64,000 nt of DNA from Halomicrobium katesii DSM 19301 (GCF_000379085.1 NZ_KB905378.1:2051699-2115698); one strand, 5' to 3'; positions 33,782 to 42,795 are shown, numbered from the stretch's first letter. A program made the numbers and translations. The notes: generated from the letters alone by a model not told the origin.

Positions 33782-34315
33782 ATGCCCGGCCCAGTGTTCA
33801 TCGACGGCGACGATGTCGAGTTGCGGACGATCGAGCGCGAAGACCTCGACTTCTGTCGGCAGACACTGAACGATCCGGCAGTCCGTCCGGGACTCGCCGC
33901 GACCGATCCGCTGACGAGCAGCGACGAAGAGGAGTGGTACGAGCGCCACGTCGTCGAGGGAGACGACGTACACCTGCTGGTCTGTGACGACGGCGAACCA
34001 GTGGGGACCGTCGGCCTCAACGGCGTCAACGAGACGTTCGGCAACGCGGAGCTTGGCTACTGGATCGCCCCCGACTACCACCGGAACGGCTACGCGACGG
34101 CGGCGGCCCGAGCGCTCGTCGACTACGCGTTCACGGAGCGGCGGCTCCACAAGGTGTACGCCAACGCCTTCGCGTTCAACGAGGGATCCCAGCGCGTCCT
34201 CCAGAAGGTCGGCTTCGAGCGGGAGGGAGTCCACCGAGAGCAGGCCTTCATCGACGGCGAGTACGTCGACGTGTACCGCTACGGCCTCCTGGCACCCGGT
34301 CACACGGCACCGTGA
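33782..34315 (+). CDS. GNAT N-acetyltransferase, RimJ/RimL type
   Basis: 177 residues from ATG 33782 (MPGPVFIDGDDVELR). Acetyl-CoA-binding segment LGYWIAPDYHRNGYATAAAR and VYANAFAFNEGSQRVLQK are the two core signatures of the RimJ/RimL branch, which acetylates protein N-termini or small amines. C-terminus DGEYVDVYRYGLL is typical. Followed by rtcB with a 33-base gap in the same direction. Confidence 0.88.
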   Translation: MPGPVFIDGDDVELRTIEREDLDFCRQTLNDPAVRPGLAATDPLTSSDEEEWYERHVVEGDDVHLLVCDDGEPVGTVGLNGVNETFGNAELGYWIAPDYHRNGYATAAARALVDYAFTERRLHKVYANAFAFNEGSQRVLQKVGFEREGVHREQAFIDGEYVDVYRYGLLAPGHTAP

Positions 34316-34348
34316 GGTTCATGCGCGCGAGCGGAGTACCCATCGCGT

Positions 34349-35791
34349 ATGATCGAACTGACGGGTGACCACACCACGGCCCGGGTCATGGTCGAGGACG
34401 AGTCGCTGGTCGAGGAGAACTGCCTCGACCAGATCCGGACGCTGATCGACCACCCCGCGTTCACCGAACCGGTCCGCGTGATGCCAGACACCCACTGGGG
34501 AGCCGGCGCACCGATCGGCTTCACGATGCCACTCGGCGAGCGCATCGTCCCCAACATCGTCGGCGTCGACGTGGGCTGTGGGATGGCCGCGACGAAGCTG
34601 GGCTCGACGCTCCCGCTCTCGGACGCCGAGCGCGAACGCCGCGTGCGCGAGGCGATTCCGATGGGCCAGGATGTCCACGACTACGACGACGCGGTCCACC
34701 TGGTAGAGGAGTTCCCCTTCGAGCGGGCCAACGAGGTCTTCGAGGCGTTCGCGGCCAGCTTCGAGGAGCGGTTCGGCACCGCGATCGATCCCCTGGAGTT
34801 CGACTTCGAGGGCTACGACGCCGACTACTTCGAGTCGCTCTGTGAGCGGGTGCTGGCCCAGCAACGCCAGAGCATGGGCTACGTCATCCGCGGGGTCGGG
34901 ACGCTGGGCGGTGGCAACCACTTCGTGGAGTTCGCTCGCGCCCAGACGACCGGGGACTACTGGCTGATCGTCCACAGCGGCTCGCGATACCTCGGCAAGT
35001 CGGTCGCCGAGTACTGGCAGGGCAAAGCGACCGAGCGGCGCAACGTCGCGACTATCCGCGAGTCCCTCCCGGAGCGGTACCACGAGTACCTGCAGTTCGA
35101 CCCCACGGCGGTCTCGGACCGAGACCTCTACGAGTGGGTCACCGGCGGCAAGGGCGAGTCTCACCTCCGGAAAGACGCCATCCGCGAGGCGTTCGACGGC
35201 GGCGAGATCGAAGACGTCTTCGACCGGCTGGGCGATCTCCGGCCCGACAGCGCCGACCGCAACACCGATCTCGACTATCTGGTGGGCCGGGAGGCCCACG
35301 GCTACTACGTCGACATGCTGTTCGCCCAGCAGTACGCCCGCTGGAACCGCGCGGTCATGTCCGACCGGATCTGCGAGGCCATCGGCGTCGAGCCCGTCGA
35401 GCGCTTCCAGTCGATCCACAACTACGTCGACTTCCGCGACCTGACGATCCGCAAGGGCGCGACGCCGGCCCGCGAGGGCCAGCGACTCGTCGTCCCGTTC
35501 AACATGGCCGAGGGGTCGCTGCTGGCACGCGGGCGGGGCACCGACGAGTGGCACGACACGGCCCCCCACGGCGCGGGCCGCGTGATGGGCCGAGGCGAGG
35601 CCCACCGCACCGTCGACATGGACGAGTTCGAGGCGGCGATGGAGGGCGTCTACTCCGAGTCCGTGGTCGAATCGGTCCGCGACGAGGCACCGATGGCCTA
35701 CAAGTCCGCCGACGCCATCGCCGACGCGATCGAACCGACCGCCGAGGTCGAAGACTGGCTCGACGCCGTCCACAACCTCAAGGCGAAGTAA
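34349..35791 (+). CDS. rtcB: RtcB tRNA-splicing ligase
   Basis: 480 residues. Joins RNA 2',3'-cyclic phosphate and 5'-OH ends using GTP and Mn; completes tRNA splicing in archaea. Mn ligands are visible in VGVDVGCGM (Cys77) and GGGNHFVEF, and the guanylated His lies in APHGAGRVMGR near residue 407. Length is typical and the protein appears intact. Starts shortly after the GNAT gene; a truncated 84-bp hairpin element follows 44 bases after the stop. Confidence 0.95.
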   Translation: MIELTGDHTTARVMVEDESLVEENCLDQIRTLIDHPAFTEPVRVMPDTHWGAGAPIGFTMPLGERIVPNIVGVDVGCGMAATKLGSTLPLSDAERERRVREAIPMGQDVHDYDDAVHLVEEFPFERANEVFEAFAASFEERFGTAIDPLEFDFEGYDADYFESLCERVLAQQRQSMGYVIRGVGTLGGGNHFVEFARAQTTGDYWLIVHSGSRYLGKSVAEYWQGKATERRNVATIRESLPERYHEYLQFDPTAVSDRDLYEWVTGGKGESHLRKDAIREAFDGGEIEDVFDRLGDLRPDSADRNTDLDYLVGREAHGYYVDMLFAQQYARWNRAVMSDRICEAIGVEPVERFQSIHNYVDFRDLTIRKGATPAREGQRLVVPFNMAEGSLLARGRGTDEWHDTAPHGAGRVMGRGEAHRTVDMDEFEAAMEGVYSESVVESVRDEAPMAYKSADAIADAIEPTAEVEDWLDAVHNLKAK

Positions 35792-35835
35792 CGGACCGAC
35801 TGGTGGCGACCGTTGCCACGGAGGTGGTCAGCCAC

Positions 35836-35915
35836 TATAGTAGCCATTGAAAATCAATGCACACCCGATCGCACGACGGCAGTGCGATCGGTGTGTAAAT
35901 CGTTTCAATTGTTAC
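35836..35915. repeat. 84-bp palindromic element, TATAGT family, copy 2 (truncated by IS)
   Basis: Reverse-complement match of 571-654 with two or three differences. It starts TATAGTAGCCATTGAAAA and continues to CAATTGTTAC, where the insertion sequence begins, so the last TATA of the element is missing. Confidence 0.88.
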
Positions 35916-37194
35916 CTCAGCTTTGAACGTTAGCGTCGGCTGTTGAGTGAACGAAGAGGTGATCGATCTCCTCCATGAGGTCATCGACGCCACGATCATT
36001 GTTGTCTCGAACCCACGAGAGGAGGTTGTAAACGGCTTCTTTCAGGGAGTGCTCAAGGTTCGCTCGAAGCGATGACGCTTTCGAGCGAACCGTCCCCAAG
36101 GCGCTCGATTCGGGATCAAGACGAACGAGACTGTAGGCAGCCATCAGAAGGTGCCAGTGCCGACTGGCACCTTCGTCGGTCTGCATCTCGCAGTCTCCCA
36201 AGCCGAGATCCTGCTTCGAGTCCTCGAAGAACGTCTCGATGCGCCACCGCATCCCGTAGGAGCGAATAATGTGCTCGGTCGGTGCGTCGATCTTGTTCGT
36301 AGCGAGGTACTTGACCGGGTTCTCTTCGTCTTCTTTGTCGGTTTTTTCTCAGCGAGGACCAGCTTCACGTCTCCCAACTGGGAGACGGGAAGCTTCTTCG
36401 TCCAGATGTGGTAGATTTCGTCCTCAACGTTACGCTCAACCGTGTCGATGCGCTCTTCCAGCGCATCGACGCGGATCACTTCTCCGCCGTAGGTCACCTG
36501 TCGATTGCTCCGGAGCGGGCCAATCCAGTCCTTGTCGTATGATTCGATGAGTTCAGGAAGGCCGGAGTCGTGGGCGAACCACGAGTCGAAGAGGTAGGTG
36601 TCCGCTGGGACACCTACCTCGTCTTCGAGTTCTGTGACGATATCGCGGGCGAGGTCGTACTTAGTGTCGTGGTCTTGGCCGTCTCCATCCTGTTTTTCGT
36701 AGAGGCGGAAAGTGAGCGGATAGGCGGTTTTGTCGTCAGCGTAGAAGGCGTAGATGAGGTCTTGGCCCCAGACAGTGTCGCCTTGGGCGTGATCGTAGAA
36801 GCGACCGACGCCGGGGACGTCGTCCCCGGCTTTCTCGGTGATCGTGTCGTCGAGGATGATGTAGCCATCCTTCGACCAGCGCGTTTCACCGTGTTTTTGG
36901 AGTTCTTCGAGGCGTTCGTGGTTGAATTGCTGTTCGTCCCAGTCGTACTCGGTGAGGAACTTGTTGAGAGCGCGTTTGTCTCCAGCTGGAAGGACTTCGC
37001 GTGCGATACCTGCCACGGTCTTGTTGCTGGCCGCAACAAGACCTGTGGCGTAGGTTTTGGCGTGATAGCGTTGCGCCGGTGAGAGCGACTCGAACTCGTC
37101 GAACACACGCATACACGACAAGAAGTCCGTAATCGGCATCATCCGTCTTCGCTACCGCCTATGTCACGCTCCAACTTCAACGTTCAAAGCTGAG
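35916..37194 (-). mobile_element. Insertion sequence, 1279 bp, IS4/IS701-like, with perfect 16-bp inverted ends
   Basis: Left end CTCAGCTTTGAACGTT (35916-35931) and its exact reverse complement at 37179-37194. Between them is a single transposase gene on the minus strand with one frameshift. No matching direct repeat is seen outside the ends (left flank ...TTGTTAC, right flank TTGTAGT...). Both flanks are parts of different hairpin elements. Confidence 0.93.
35917..37142 (-). pseudogene. DDE transposase with a -1 frameshift at an A6 run
   Basis: Upstream part (from 37142, MMPITDFLSCMRVFDEFE) carries the first catalytic region YIILDDTITEK and the second YLFDSWFA. The frame is lost after LVLAEKK at a run of six A (plus-strand T run 36342-36347). 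The remaining protein resumes in the -1 frame (DKEDEENPVKYLATNK ...) and includes the Glu region WRIETFFEDSKQDLGLG before ending at 35917. Adding one A, or slippage by one base at the run, restores a protein of about 408 residues. So it is either a recent inactivating deletion or a frameshift-expressed transposase. Confidence 0.85.
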
Positions 37195-37267
37195 TTGTAG
37201 TTGCTTACCGGTGATCGTCTACTCCGTGGCGACGATCACCGGTAAATCGCTACAATAATCCGTATGA
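37195..37267. repeat. Hairpin element, family 2, copy b (left end lost at IS)
   Basis: Identical over its length to the corresponding part of 26140-26224, from TTGTAGTTGC to CCGTATGA. The first 12 bases (TGATACGGTTTA) are missing at the IS junction. Confidence 0.9.
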
Positions 37268-37321
37268 GTGGACGGATCGTACCACGCAAAAATGGCGGAG
37301 TCGAACAGCGACGCGGCTCGC

Positions 37322-37855
37322 TTACGCGATCTGTTCGTCGTACAGCTCTTGGGCGTGTTCGATCGCGTCGTAGGCGGCCTGCTTGTCCTCCCAGCCCAGC
37401 GTCTCGACTTCCTTACCGGCTTCGAGGTTCTTGTAGGTCGCGAAGAACTCGTCGATCTCGTCGAGTTGCTGCTGTGGGATGTCGTCGAGGTCCTCGATGT
37501 GGTCGTAGCGCGGATCCTCGCTCGGGACGGCGATGACCTTGTCGTCTTGCTCGCCGTCGTCGTCCATCTTCATCAGAGCGACCGGACGCGCCTCGATGAT
37601 ACAGCCGGGGAACGTCTGGTCCTCGACGAGGACGAGCACGTCGAAGGGGTCCTCGTCGTCGTAGTACGACTGCGGGATGAAGCCGTAGTCCGACGGGTAG
37701 TGGACGTTGCTGTGGAGCACGCGATCGAGGACGACGCCGGGAACGTCCTTGTCGTACTCGTACTTGTTGCGCTCGCCTTTCAGGCACTCGACGACCGCGT
37801 AGATCTCTTCTGGCGGGTTCGGACCGGTTTCGAGGTCTTCCCAGAGGTTCGTCAT
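37322..37855 (-). CDS. ppa: Inorganic pyrophosphatase (soluble, family I)
   Basis: 177 residues from ATG 37855 (MTNLWEDLETGPNPPEEI). Hydrolyses pyrophosphate to drive biosynthesis. The signature EIYAVVECLKGERNKYEYDK and the metal-site motif EDPFDVLVLVE (DxDPxDVL type, here DDEDPFDVL) are intact. Acidic overall, ending ELYDEQIA. An in-frame ATG at 37858 gives one more Met. A GAAAGTACTTTTT box lies about 30 bases upstream. Confidence 0.95.
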   Translation of the reverse strand: MTNLWEDLETGPNPPEEIYAVVECLKGERNKYEYDKDVPGVVLDRVLHSNVHYPSDYGFIPQSYYDDEDPFDVLVLVEDQTFPGCIIEARPVALMKMDDDGEQDDKVIAVPSEDPRYDHIEDLDDIPQQQLDEIDEFFATYKNLEAGKEVETLGWEDKQAAYDAIEHAQELYDEQIA

Positions 37856-38095
37856 CATCGGCGACTCCGACGGGCGTCCAAAAAGTACTTTCGTAATCAA
37901 CTACGACTACCGGGAGGAAGCGCAAGACGACGGGTATTTCGCCGCCGGTAATATTCGCTGGTGATAACAACACCCGTTATTTGGAATATTTTCGATACAC
38001 TGGCGCAGCGACCACGACGGCGCAGTCTCTCGGTAACGCGCCGACCTGCGAGCGAGTTAACAAGTGTTAAATAGCTTGATGACATTCAGCTAACC

Positions 38096-38455
38096 ATGTC
38101 AGAGGCACAAACCAAAACTGACACACCCGGTATCGCAAGTGAATTGACGGCGTTCCAGCAGAACATCCTCGTCATTCTCTCCGAAGAGCCACGCTACGGG
38201 CTGGCCATCAAGCGAGAGCTGGAGAGCTACTACGACGGCGAAGTCAATCACGGGCGTCTGTACCCGAACCTCGACGACCTCGTCGAACTCGGCCTCGTCG
38301 AGAAGAGCGAACTCGACAAGCGAACGAACCAGTACGGACTGACCGAAGCGGGGAAGGAAGCTGTGCTCGACCAGCTTTCGTGGGTCTTCGGGAAGTTCGT
38401 CACCGAGGAATCGCGCGCCGAAGAACTCCGGGACCTCGTCCAGCAGCACGAGTAA
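38096..38455 (+). CDS. PadR-family winged-helix transcriptional regulator
   Basis: 119 residues. FQQNILVILSEEPRYGLAIKREL followed by GRLYPNLDDLVELGLVEK is the PadR DNA-binding wing-helix, then NQYGLTEAGKEAV. The C-terminal helix (about 85-117) should dimerise. PadR proteins are usually repressors; the target is unknown and no divergent partner shows an obvious operator. Upstream AT-rich GTGTTAAATAGC lies about 30 bases before the start and would be the promoter. Confidence 0.9.
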   Translation: MSEAQTKTDTPGIASELTAFQQNILVILSEEPRYGLAIKRELESYYDGEVNHGRLYPNLDDLVELGLVEKSELDKRTNQYGLTEAGKEAVLDQLSWVFGKFVTEESRAEELRDLVQQHE

Positions 38456-38474
38456 GAAACACGATTGCCCCGAG

Positions 38475-39071
38475 TCACTCGGGGTGATCGCTGCCGAGTG
38501 GGTACGGCACGTCCATTTTTTCGAAGGTGCGACGAAGTGACTCGTTCAGCAGCGACGCCTGCCGGTCGTCGGGCCAGACGTTGCGCTCGAAGTAGTCGTC
38601 GCGAAACTCGACGAGCTCTGCCCGCGTGAGGTCCTCGATCGGTTTCGCGTAGTGGTTGCTCGCGAAGTCCGCCAGCGCGCGGGCGTTCGCTGCGTGGACC
38701 TCGCCGTCGTCGTCGGCGACCGCTGCGACGAGTTCGTCGTTGTGTTCGGCCACGACCGCCCAGTCGCTCCCCTCGCCGGGACCGGACAGCGGCCGTTCGA
38801 TCCCACGGTCCACGTCGTCGATCCGGTCCGGGTGGATCCGTCCGTCGGAGATCCACTCGCCCGGGTGACAGACGAGCACGTCCCTGGCGTCGTCTTCGCG
38901 GACCCGAGCGGTGTACTCGTGCTCGGCGAGCAGTTCGTCGCGCTCGTCGCGGTAAGCCCGCGCTTCCGCGTCGTCGACGGCGTCTCTGGCCAGTCGAGTG
39001 AGTCGCTCGGCCTCGTCGACCACGTCCGTCGGCAGCGCCGAATCCGTCGTCGAATCGTCGTGTTCAGGCAT
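38475..39071 (-). CDS. Conserved haloarchaeal protein of the rnhA operon
   Basis: 198 residues, highly acidic and helical. No catalytic family recognised. RVREDDARDVLVCHPGEW suggests a small beta core with one Cys; the C-terminal half (DLTRAELVEFRDDYFERNVWP) is helical. Overlaps the rnhA stop by eight bases (rnhA is upstream), so the two are translationally coupled, which points to a role tied to RNA-DNA hybrid removal or to DNA replication. Confidence 0.75.
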   Translation of the reverse strand: MPEHDDSTTDSALPTDVVDEAERLTRLARDAVDDAEARAYRDERDELLAEHEYTARVREDDARDVLVCHPGEWISDGRIHPDRIDDVDRGIERPLSGPGEGSDWAVVAEHNDELVAAVADDDGEVHAANARALADFASNHYAKPIEDLTRAELVEFRDDYFERNVWPDDRQASLLNESLRRTFEKMDVPYPLGSDHPE

Positions 39072-39657
39072 CGTCGAGTGCCTCGTTGGCCAGTTCGTCT
39101 GCGCGTGCGTTAATCTCTCTCGGTACGTGTTCGATCGACCACTCCTCGAAGGCCATCAGCCCCTCGCGGGCGTCGACGCGGTGCTCTCGGAGTTCGGGAT
39201 CGTTCGTGTTCCACTCCCCGCGGACCTGCTTGACGATCAACTCGGAGTCGCCCCGGAGGCGGATCTCGTCGAACCCGTGATCGCGTGCGACTTCGAGCAC
39301 GCGAAGCAGCGCCCGGTACTCGGCCTGGTTGTTCGTCGCGGTGCCGATCCGCCCGCCGCCGTCAGCGACGATTCCGTCGTCGGTCACGAGTACCCAGCCG
39401 ACCGCGGCGGGGCCGGGATTCCCGCGCGAGGCCCCGTCGAAGTACGCGTGGACCCGCCCGCCGTGGTCGCGAAGGAGCCCCTCCAGCTGGGCCGTGTCGC
39501 CGCCCTGGACGACGACTTTCCCGTCGTAGGCGACCGCCGTCCCACCACCGTGGCTGGCCCGCCACTCCTCGTGGTCGGTGTTGCCCGCCTCGACGGCCAC
39601 GCCCGCCGCTTCGAGGCGTTCGCGAGCCCTCGTCTCGTCGCACTCGATCGTCGGCAT
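39064..39657 (-). CDS. rnhA: Ribonuclease HI with N-terminal extension
   Basis: 197 residues from ATG 39657. The RNase H domain (about 65-197) shows the four acidic positions: Asp in YFDGASRGNPGPA, Glu in NNQAEYRALL, Asp in LRGDSELIVKQ, and Asp in INARADELAN. The N-terminal extension of 60 residues (MPTIECDETRARERLEA...) is short and not a hybrid-binding domain that I recognise. Cleaves RNA in RNA-DNA hybrids. Coupled to the downstream 198-residue protein. Confidence 0.93.
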   Translation of the reverse strand: MPTIECDETRARERLEAAGVAVEAGNTDHEEWRASHGGGTAVAYDGKVVVQGGDTAQLEGLLRDHGGRVHAYFDGASRGNPGPAAVGWVLVTDDGIVADGGGRIGTATNNQAEYRALLRVLEVARDHGFDEIRLRGDSELIVKQVRGEWNTNDPELREHRVDAREGLMAFEEWSIEHVPREINARADELANEALDDA

Positions 39658-39827
39658 CGTCTCGTTGATGACCGACGGATGGATAAAACGCTTCCTTCTC
39701 CGAGACTGGCGGCGGGTCACGGTACACGTGTGCCGCGTCGTTTGGCGGGACACGCCGCGGCGACCCCAGCCGCCGGCCGGCGAGAGTCCAGAACCACCAA
39801 GTATGGTGGTGGTCGTACAGGCTACCG

Positions 39828-40304
39828 ATGGCACTTTCCGAGGAGGCTCGCGACCGGCTCGCCGACATCGTCGAGCTCCAGCCCACGAAGAACGCGGATC
39901 TACAGGATCGGTGGGGGATGGACAGCGGGAGCGAGGTCCACCAGTACCTCGAAAACGAGCTCAAGGAGTACTACTACCGCGACGAGAGCAGCCTCATCTG
40001 TGCCACGCCGGAGGCCGTCGAGGTCCTCGGCGGCGATCCGGCAGACGGCCAGCAGGTGACCGTCACCGAGCTACAGCAGGCGGTGATCGACTGTCTGGCC
40101 GGCCCGGACGAGGAGAGCCAGAGCGTCGTCTCGGTCCTCCACGACCTCCGCGAGGCGGGCCACGACCCCGAGGTGGACGACGTTCGATCGGCGCTGCGGT
40201 CGCTCGCGGACAAGGGGATCGTCGAAACCGTCCAGAAGACCGTCCCGACTTTTCGGCTGGCCGTCGAACGCGACCGGATCGACGTGGCACAGCTCGACGA
40301 CTGA
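39828..40304 (+). CDS. Winged-helix-like conserved haloarchaeal protein (DUF5797-like)
   Basis: 158 residues. Two helix-turn-helix-like modules: ADIVELQPTKNADLQDRWG (about 12-30, with short-winged YYRDESSLICATP) and a second with VVSVLHDLREAG ... LRSLADKGIVETV (about 103-132). Layout suggests a DNA-binding or regulatory protein. From memory it matches a domain family of unknown function found across haloarchaea. Target unknown. Faces the following nuclease-like gene tail to tail with one base between stops. Confidence 0.7.
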   Translation: MALSEEARDRLADIVELQPTKNADLQDRWGMDSGSEVHQYLENELKEYYYRDESSLICATPEAVEVLGGDPADGQQVTVTELQQAVIDCLAGPDEESQSVVSVLHDLREAGHDPEVDDVRSALRSLADKGIVETVQKTVPTFRLAVERDRIDVAQLDD

Positions 40305-40305
40305 G

Positions 40306-41346
40306 TCACCCGGTCCCGTCGTCGAGGCCGGGCCTGTGCCGCCGTCGCTGGTCGTCGAGCAGGCGTCTGATCCCCGCGCCGGGTCCGCCGTCGATGGGCC
40401 ACCCGCCGGTTCGCCAGGTGGGTGGTTCGGGCTCGAACTCGCGACAGCCCGATCGACACGTCGACGGCATCGGCACTCGTTCCTTCGCTTCGCAGTACGG
40501 TACGACGCTGTCGCCCTCGGTCCGGAGCCGGAAGTGCCGACAGTCCGGCCGGAGCGAGTCCGCGTAGGCCCGCCAGCCCCGTTCGTAGGCGCGTTCCGCG
40601 ATCGAACGCCGCTTCTCGGCCTTCCACTCGGGATCGACGTACTCGAAGCGCGCGGCGCTCAGGTCGTCGTCGGGTCGCTCCACGATGCGCGTGCCCGGCT
40701 CCGAGACCGCGAGAGACTGGGGGTACCACGCCACGTCGGCCTCGACCGTCGACGGATCGACCGTCAGGACGCCGGCCGCCGCGGGCAGATCCTCCAGCAG
40801 GATCGGTTCGATACGCTCGTCGGTCCGTTCAGTCGCGACCCACACCTCGTCGGCCAGCCCCAGCGCCACGTCCCGTTCGAGCTGGGGCGCGAGCCTGCGG
40901 GCGGCACTCGCGTCCAGATCGGGCTTGTTCTCGATGGCGACGATCCGCTCGATCCAGTCGGGGTAGGCGTGCCGCCGTCGGATCTCGATCCGGTTGCCCC
41001 GCTTGCGCCGGTCCAGAACGCCGCGGTCGGCGGCCGTGTGGATCGCCTCGCGGACGTACCGCCAGGGGTAGCCGGGGTCGGGCAGCGCGTCCCGGTAGTA
41101 CGCCCACTCGGTGGGCGCGTGTCCGAGGACGTGACGGAGGTCCGAATCGAGTCGCTGGCGGCCGAAGTTCGCTCGCCGGCGGAGTCCCGCGGGATCGCAC
41201 TCGACGACGATCGTGTCCCAACGGCGTCGCTTCGTGCCCAGTTGCCGAGCGACGAGAGCGGGGCTGTCGCGGTCGCCGTCTGGCGGCCACGCTCGCTCGG
41301 CCCACTGGCAGACGCGCAGTTCGAAGGCGAACTCGGAATCACTCAT
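40306..41346 (-). CDS. Nuclease-like protein with C-terminal Cys cluster (DUF5787-like)
   Basis: 346 residues from ATG 41346 (MSDSEFAFELRVCQWAE). IVAIENKPDLDASAARRLAPQ (about 130-150) has the E-x-K core plus surrounding helices of the PD-(D/E)xK nuclease fold, and an upstream RRWDTIVVECDP supplies an acidic strand. Near the C-terminus four cysteines (DCRHF ... PYCEAK ... TCRSGCREF) resemble a Zn or Fe-S site seen in RecB/Cas4-type nucleases. Function not established; a DNA repair or defence nuclease is inferred. Confidence 0.68.
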   Translation of the reverse strand: MSDSEFAFELRVCQWAERAWPPDGDRDSPALVARQLGTKRRRWDTIVVECDPAGLRRRANFGRQRLDSDLRHVLGHAPTEWAYYRDALPDPGYPWRYVREAIHTAADRGVLDRRKRGNRIEIRRRHAYPDWIERIVAIENKPDLDASAARRLAPQLERDVALGLADEVWVATERTDERIEPILLEDLPAAAGVLTVDPSTVEADVAWYPQSLAVSEPGTRIVERPDDDLSAARFEYVDPEWKAEKRRSIAERAYERGWRAYADSLRPDCRHFRLRTEGDSVVPYCEAKERVPMPSTCRSGCREFEPEPPTWRTGGWPIDGGPGAGIRRLLDDQRRRHRPGLDDGTG

Positions 41347-41410
41347 CTGAGCGCTGTGCTGTCTCTCTGACGGCCACTCCACAGTACCGAACAGCGGGCT
41401 ACGAGACCGA

Positions 41411-41830
41411 TCAGGAGTTGAGGACACTCCCGATCGCACCACCGATGGTGTATCCGATCGGCGACATGAACAGGAGGCCGATGAGATTGGAGAGCGCACC
41501 GATACCGCTCAGGAGTGCCATCCCGCCGGCCGCTTCGCCGGTCGCACCGCTTGCGGCACCCATGACGCCACTCAGGATGATCTGTCCAGGGATGAATACG
41601 ACGTTGAACGCGACAGCTGCGATCATCCCTGTGACGAGCGCGAACTTGATCCCGCGTTTGACCTCCGAGAGTGACGTAAAGACGGCGACGACCGCCGCAC
41701 CGAGGACGACCTCTTTGAAGAACGGTACGATTCGAATGAAGTTGATAATCGGAACGAACCCCATCACGAGAAGCGCGACGAAGATCGTGCCGATCGATTT
41801 CTTGACTTCGGAATCGTCGAAACCAAACAT
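41411..41830 (-). CDS. Small membrane protein of unknown function
   Basis: 139 residues with four hydrophobic segments and Gly/Ala-rich helices (GAASGATGEAAGGMALLSGIG). Resembles haloarchaeal small-membrane DUF proteins with two glycine-zipper-like hairpins; no function recognised. It stands alone between two minus-strand genes. Confidence 0.7.
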   Translation of the reverse strand: MFGFDDSEVKKSIGTIFVALLVMGFVPIINFIRIVPFFKEVVLGAAVVAVFTSLSEVKRGIKFALVTGMIAAVAFNVVFIPGQIILSGVMGAASGATGEAAGGMALLSGIGALSNLIGLLFMSPIGYTIGGAIGSVLNS

Positions 41831-41929
41831 TCGTGCTTATCGCGTACAGCCCATCGTGTCTAAAAGATACCGCTAAGGAAATATGCGCCAGAGTGCAGGC
41901 GGTGGACCGGAACACGGTCCACACGCCGC

Positions 41930-42355
41930 TCACTCCGCTAGCTTCTCGTCGAGGAACTCGTGAGCCTGTTCGAGGATCTCACGAGGACCGTCCTGCGTGA
42001 CGGTGTTGATCGCCTGCTCGTAGTCGCGCCACTGCAGGTCGCGGTGTTCGTTGGACAGCTCTGCCGATGCCTCGTAGGACTTCGCGACGAACAGATGTAC
42101 CGTCTTGTGGATGGTGTTGCCGTTCGCCTCGAAGACGTAGTCGTAGTCTTCGCGAAAGCCATCTAACAGCCGGAAATCGCCGATTCCGGCTTCCTCTTTC
42201 ACTTCGCGGATGGCGGTCTGTTGTAGCTCCTCGTCGCCTTCGACCCCGCCCTTGGGGAACTCCCAGTCACCGGGTCTGCTCTTGAGCAGCAGGTACTCCC
42301 GCCGGCCACGCGTGTCGCGAAAGAGGATGGCTCCCGCGCTCGTGGCCTCGATCAT
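41930..42355 (-). CDS. NUDIX hydrolase, diadenosine-tetraphosphatase type
   Basis: 141 residues. Complete NUDIX box: GGVEGDEELQQTAIREVKEE then AG, with the REVKEE metal-binding helix intact. MIEATSAGAILFR and FPKGGVE match asymmetrical Ap4A hydrolases, which clear dinucleoside polyphosphates. YDYVFEANGNTIHKTVHLFVAK is the second half of the family. Probably active. A useful contrast with the degenerate NUDIX-like protein at 10683-11156. Confidence 0.88.
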   Translation of the reverse strand: MIEATSAGAILFRDTRGRREYLLLKSRPGDWEFPKGGVEGDEELQQTAIREVKEEAGIGDFRLLDGFREDYDYVFEANGNTIHKTVHLFVAKSYEASAELSNEHRDLQWRDYEQAINTVTQDGPREILEQAHEFLDEKLAE

Positions 42356-42580
42356 TAGCGTAGCTTAGACCGGCCCTACTTATGAGGATATCGGAGCGAC
42401 GACGGCCGGGCGGACACCCGCAGCGGTCGCAAGCGTGCCGCCGTGCCGCGACTCGGTCCCTCTGTGCCGTCCGTGTGCAGCGTCGCCAGACCGAACTGGC
42501 GGCCCTCGTCACGACCGCGGGCCGACGGTCCCGACTGCGATGCGACACTGTTTTGATCGTGGTTTCGTATGCAAAAACGT

Positions 42581-42742
42581 ATGCCGTACATGTCGGCCGA
42601 CGACTTCTCGGTCCACGACGACGACTGCGAGAAACAGGAGAGCGACTGGATGCCGCTCTCGGACCTCCCCGACGAGGTCACGTCGATCGAGGATCTCGAC
42701 TGCGAGTGCTGGGCGGACTACGAGTCGCTGTCGGAGATCTAG
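42581..42742 (+). CDS. 53-residue acidic protein with Cys pair
   Basis: From ATG 42581: MPYMSADDFSVHDDDCEKQE, then DWMPLSDLPDEVTSIEDLDC and ECWADYESLSEI to TAG 42742. Very acidic, with Cys in DDDCEK and CEC. ATG 42569 would add MQKR. A TTTTGATC box about 28 bases before 42581 suits the shorter form. Codon bias agrees with neighbours. Unknown function. Confidence 0.6.
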   Translation: MPYMSADDFSVHDDDCEKQESDWMPLSDLPDEVTSIEDLDCECWADYESLSEI

Positions 42743-42795
42743 TCCGGTCCGAAAGCGAGCCCTTTTGAGCACGCTCGCCGACACAAACACCAGAG

